A stretch of 34,923 nucleotides of DNA, taken from assembly GCA_003599175.1 (NCBI GenBank), contig QZIY01000030.1, positions 1-34,923 on the forward strand, read 5' to 3'. Source of the DNA: Candidatus Parcubacteria bacterium. Its GTDB lineage: Bacteria; Patescibacteriota; Minisyncoccia; Phycocordibacterales; UBA2100. The notes under the pieces are model-generated. The model was not told where the DNA came from and made no database searches. It saw only the letters and a list, made by a program, of their open reading frames with translations. Below, piece by piece: positions 34,765 to 34,923 of this stretch. Each line of letters opens with the position of its first letter. Position 1 is the first letter of the stretch. Made by a program: the position numbers and the translations under genes.

Positions 34765-34923
34765 GCCCATCAAATAACCCCGCCCTGTCTGCGGAGCCGG
34801 AATTTTCGGTCACGGAACTTCGTTTCGACCTCATCGTGCCGGGAGGCACGCTTCGGTCTCCGACTTGTCCCGCGCCTCGAAAATTCCGGCTCTCGACTTG
34901 GGCACCCGGGTTATTTGATGGGC
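34765..34923. repeat. long nested inverted repeat after nrdJ, reaching the window edge
   Basis: gcccatcaaataaccc (34765-34780)/gggttatttgatgggc (34908-34923) and gagccggaattttc (34794-34807)/gaaaattccggctc (34879-34892), both perfect. Confidence 0.75.

Noticed and set aside
1-34923. CRISPR array, prophage or classic transposon
   Set aside because: No regularly spaced repeats, phage structural genes, integrase or transposase seen.

Overview
The window looks like ordinary housekeeping chromosome from a Candidate Phyla Radiation (Patescibacteria/Parcubacteria-like) bacterium, inferred from gene content and style only. Recognisable genes: msrB, sortase plus a likely substrate, dihydroorotate dehydrogenase, serine beta-lactamase-like hydrolase, glmS, metK, maf, yvcK/cofD-like, Gmad2-domain protein, endonuclease III, membrane-anchored MurF-like ligase, two alpha/beta hydrolases, ddl, HAD phosphatase, MutY-like glycosylase, RNase J, peptide ABC substrate-binding protein, secG, groES/groEL, lemA, htpX, a TrpR/YerC-like regulator, tRNA-Ser(GGA), DUF1761, DUF192, and an intein-containing B12-dependent ribonucleotide reductase. 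Between them lie small uncharacterised genes. The most interesting signals are non-coding or architectural. (1) Two paralogous ~85-95 nt leaders (7204-7287, 8005-8100) have mutually exclusive antiterminator/terminator pairings and compensatory changes, upstream of two small genes: a candidate undescribed attenuator or riboswitch class. (2) A 36-nt palindromic repeat is present once inside a beta-lactamase-like ORF and once in an intergenic region (28/36 identical, two compensatory pairs). (3) Two genes (pyrD, mutY-like) have a second, diverged copy of their own 3' end downstream; in the mutY case the copies flank a ~0.6 kb insert carrying an unknown gene. (4) Long nested rod-like inverted repeats recur at gene boundaries. 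(5) A TrpR-like gene is bracketed by a 16-bp repeated box. No searches or folding software were used; all calls come from reading the sequence and ORF track.
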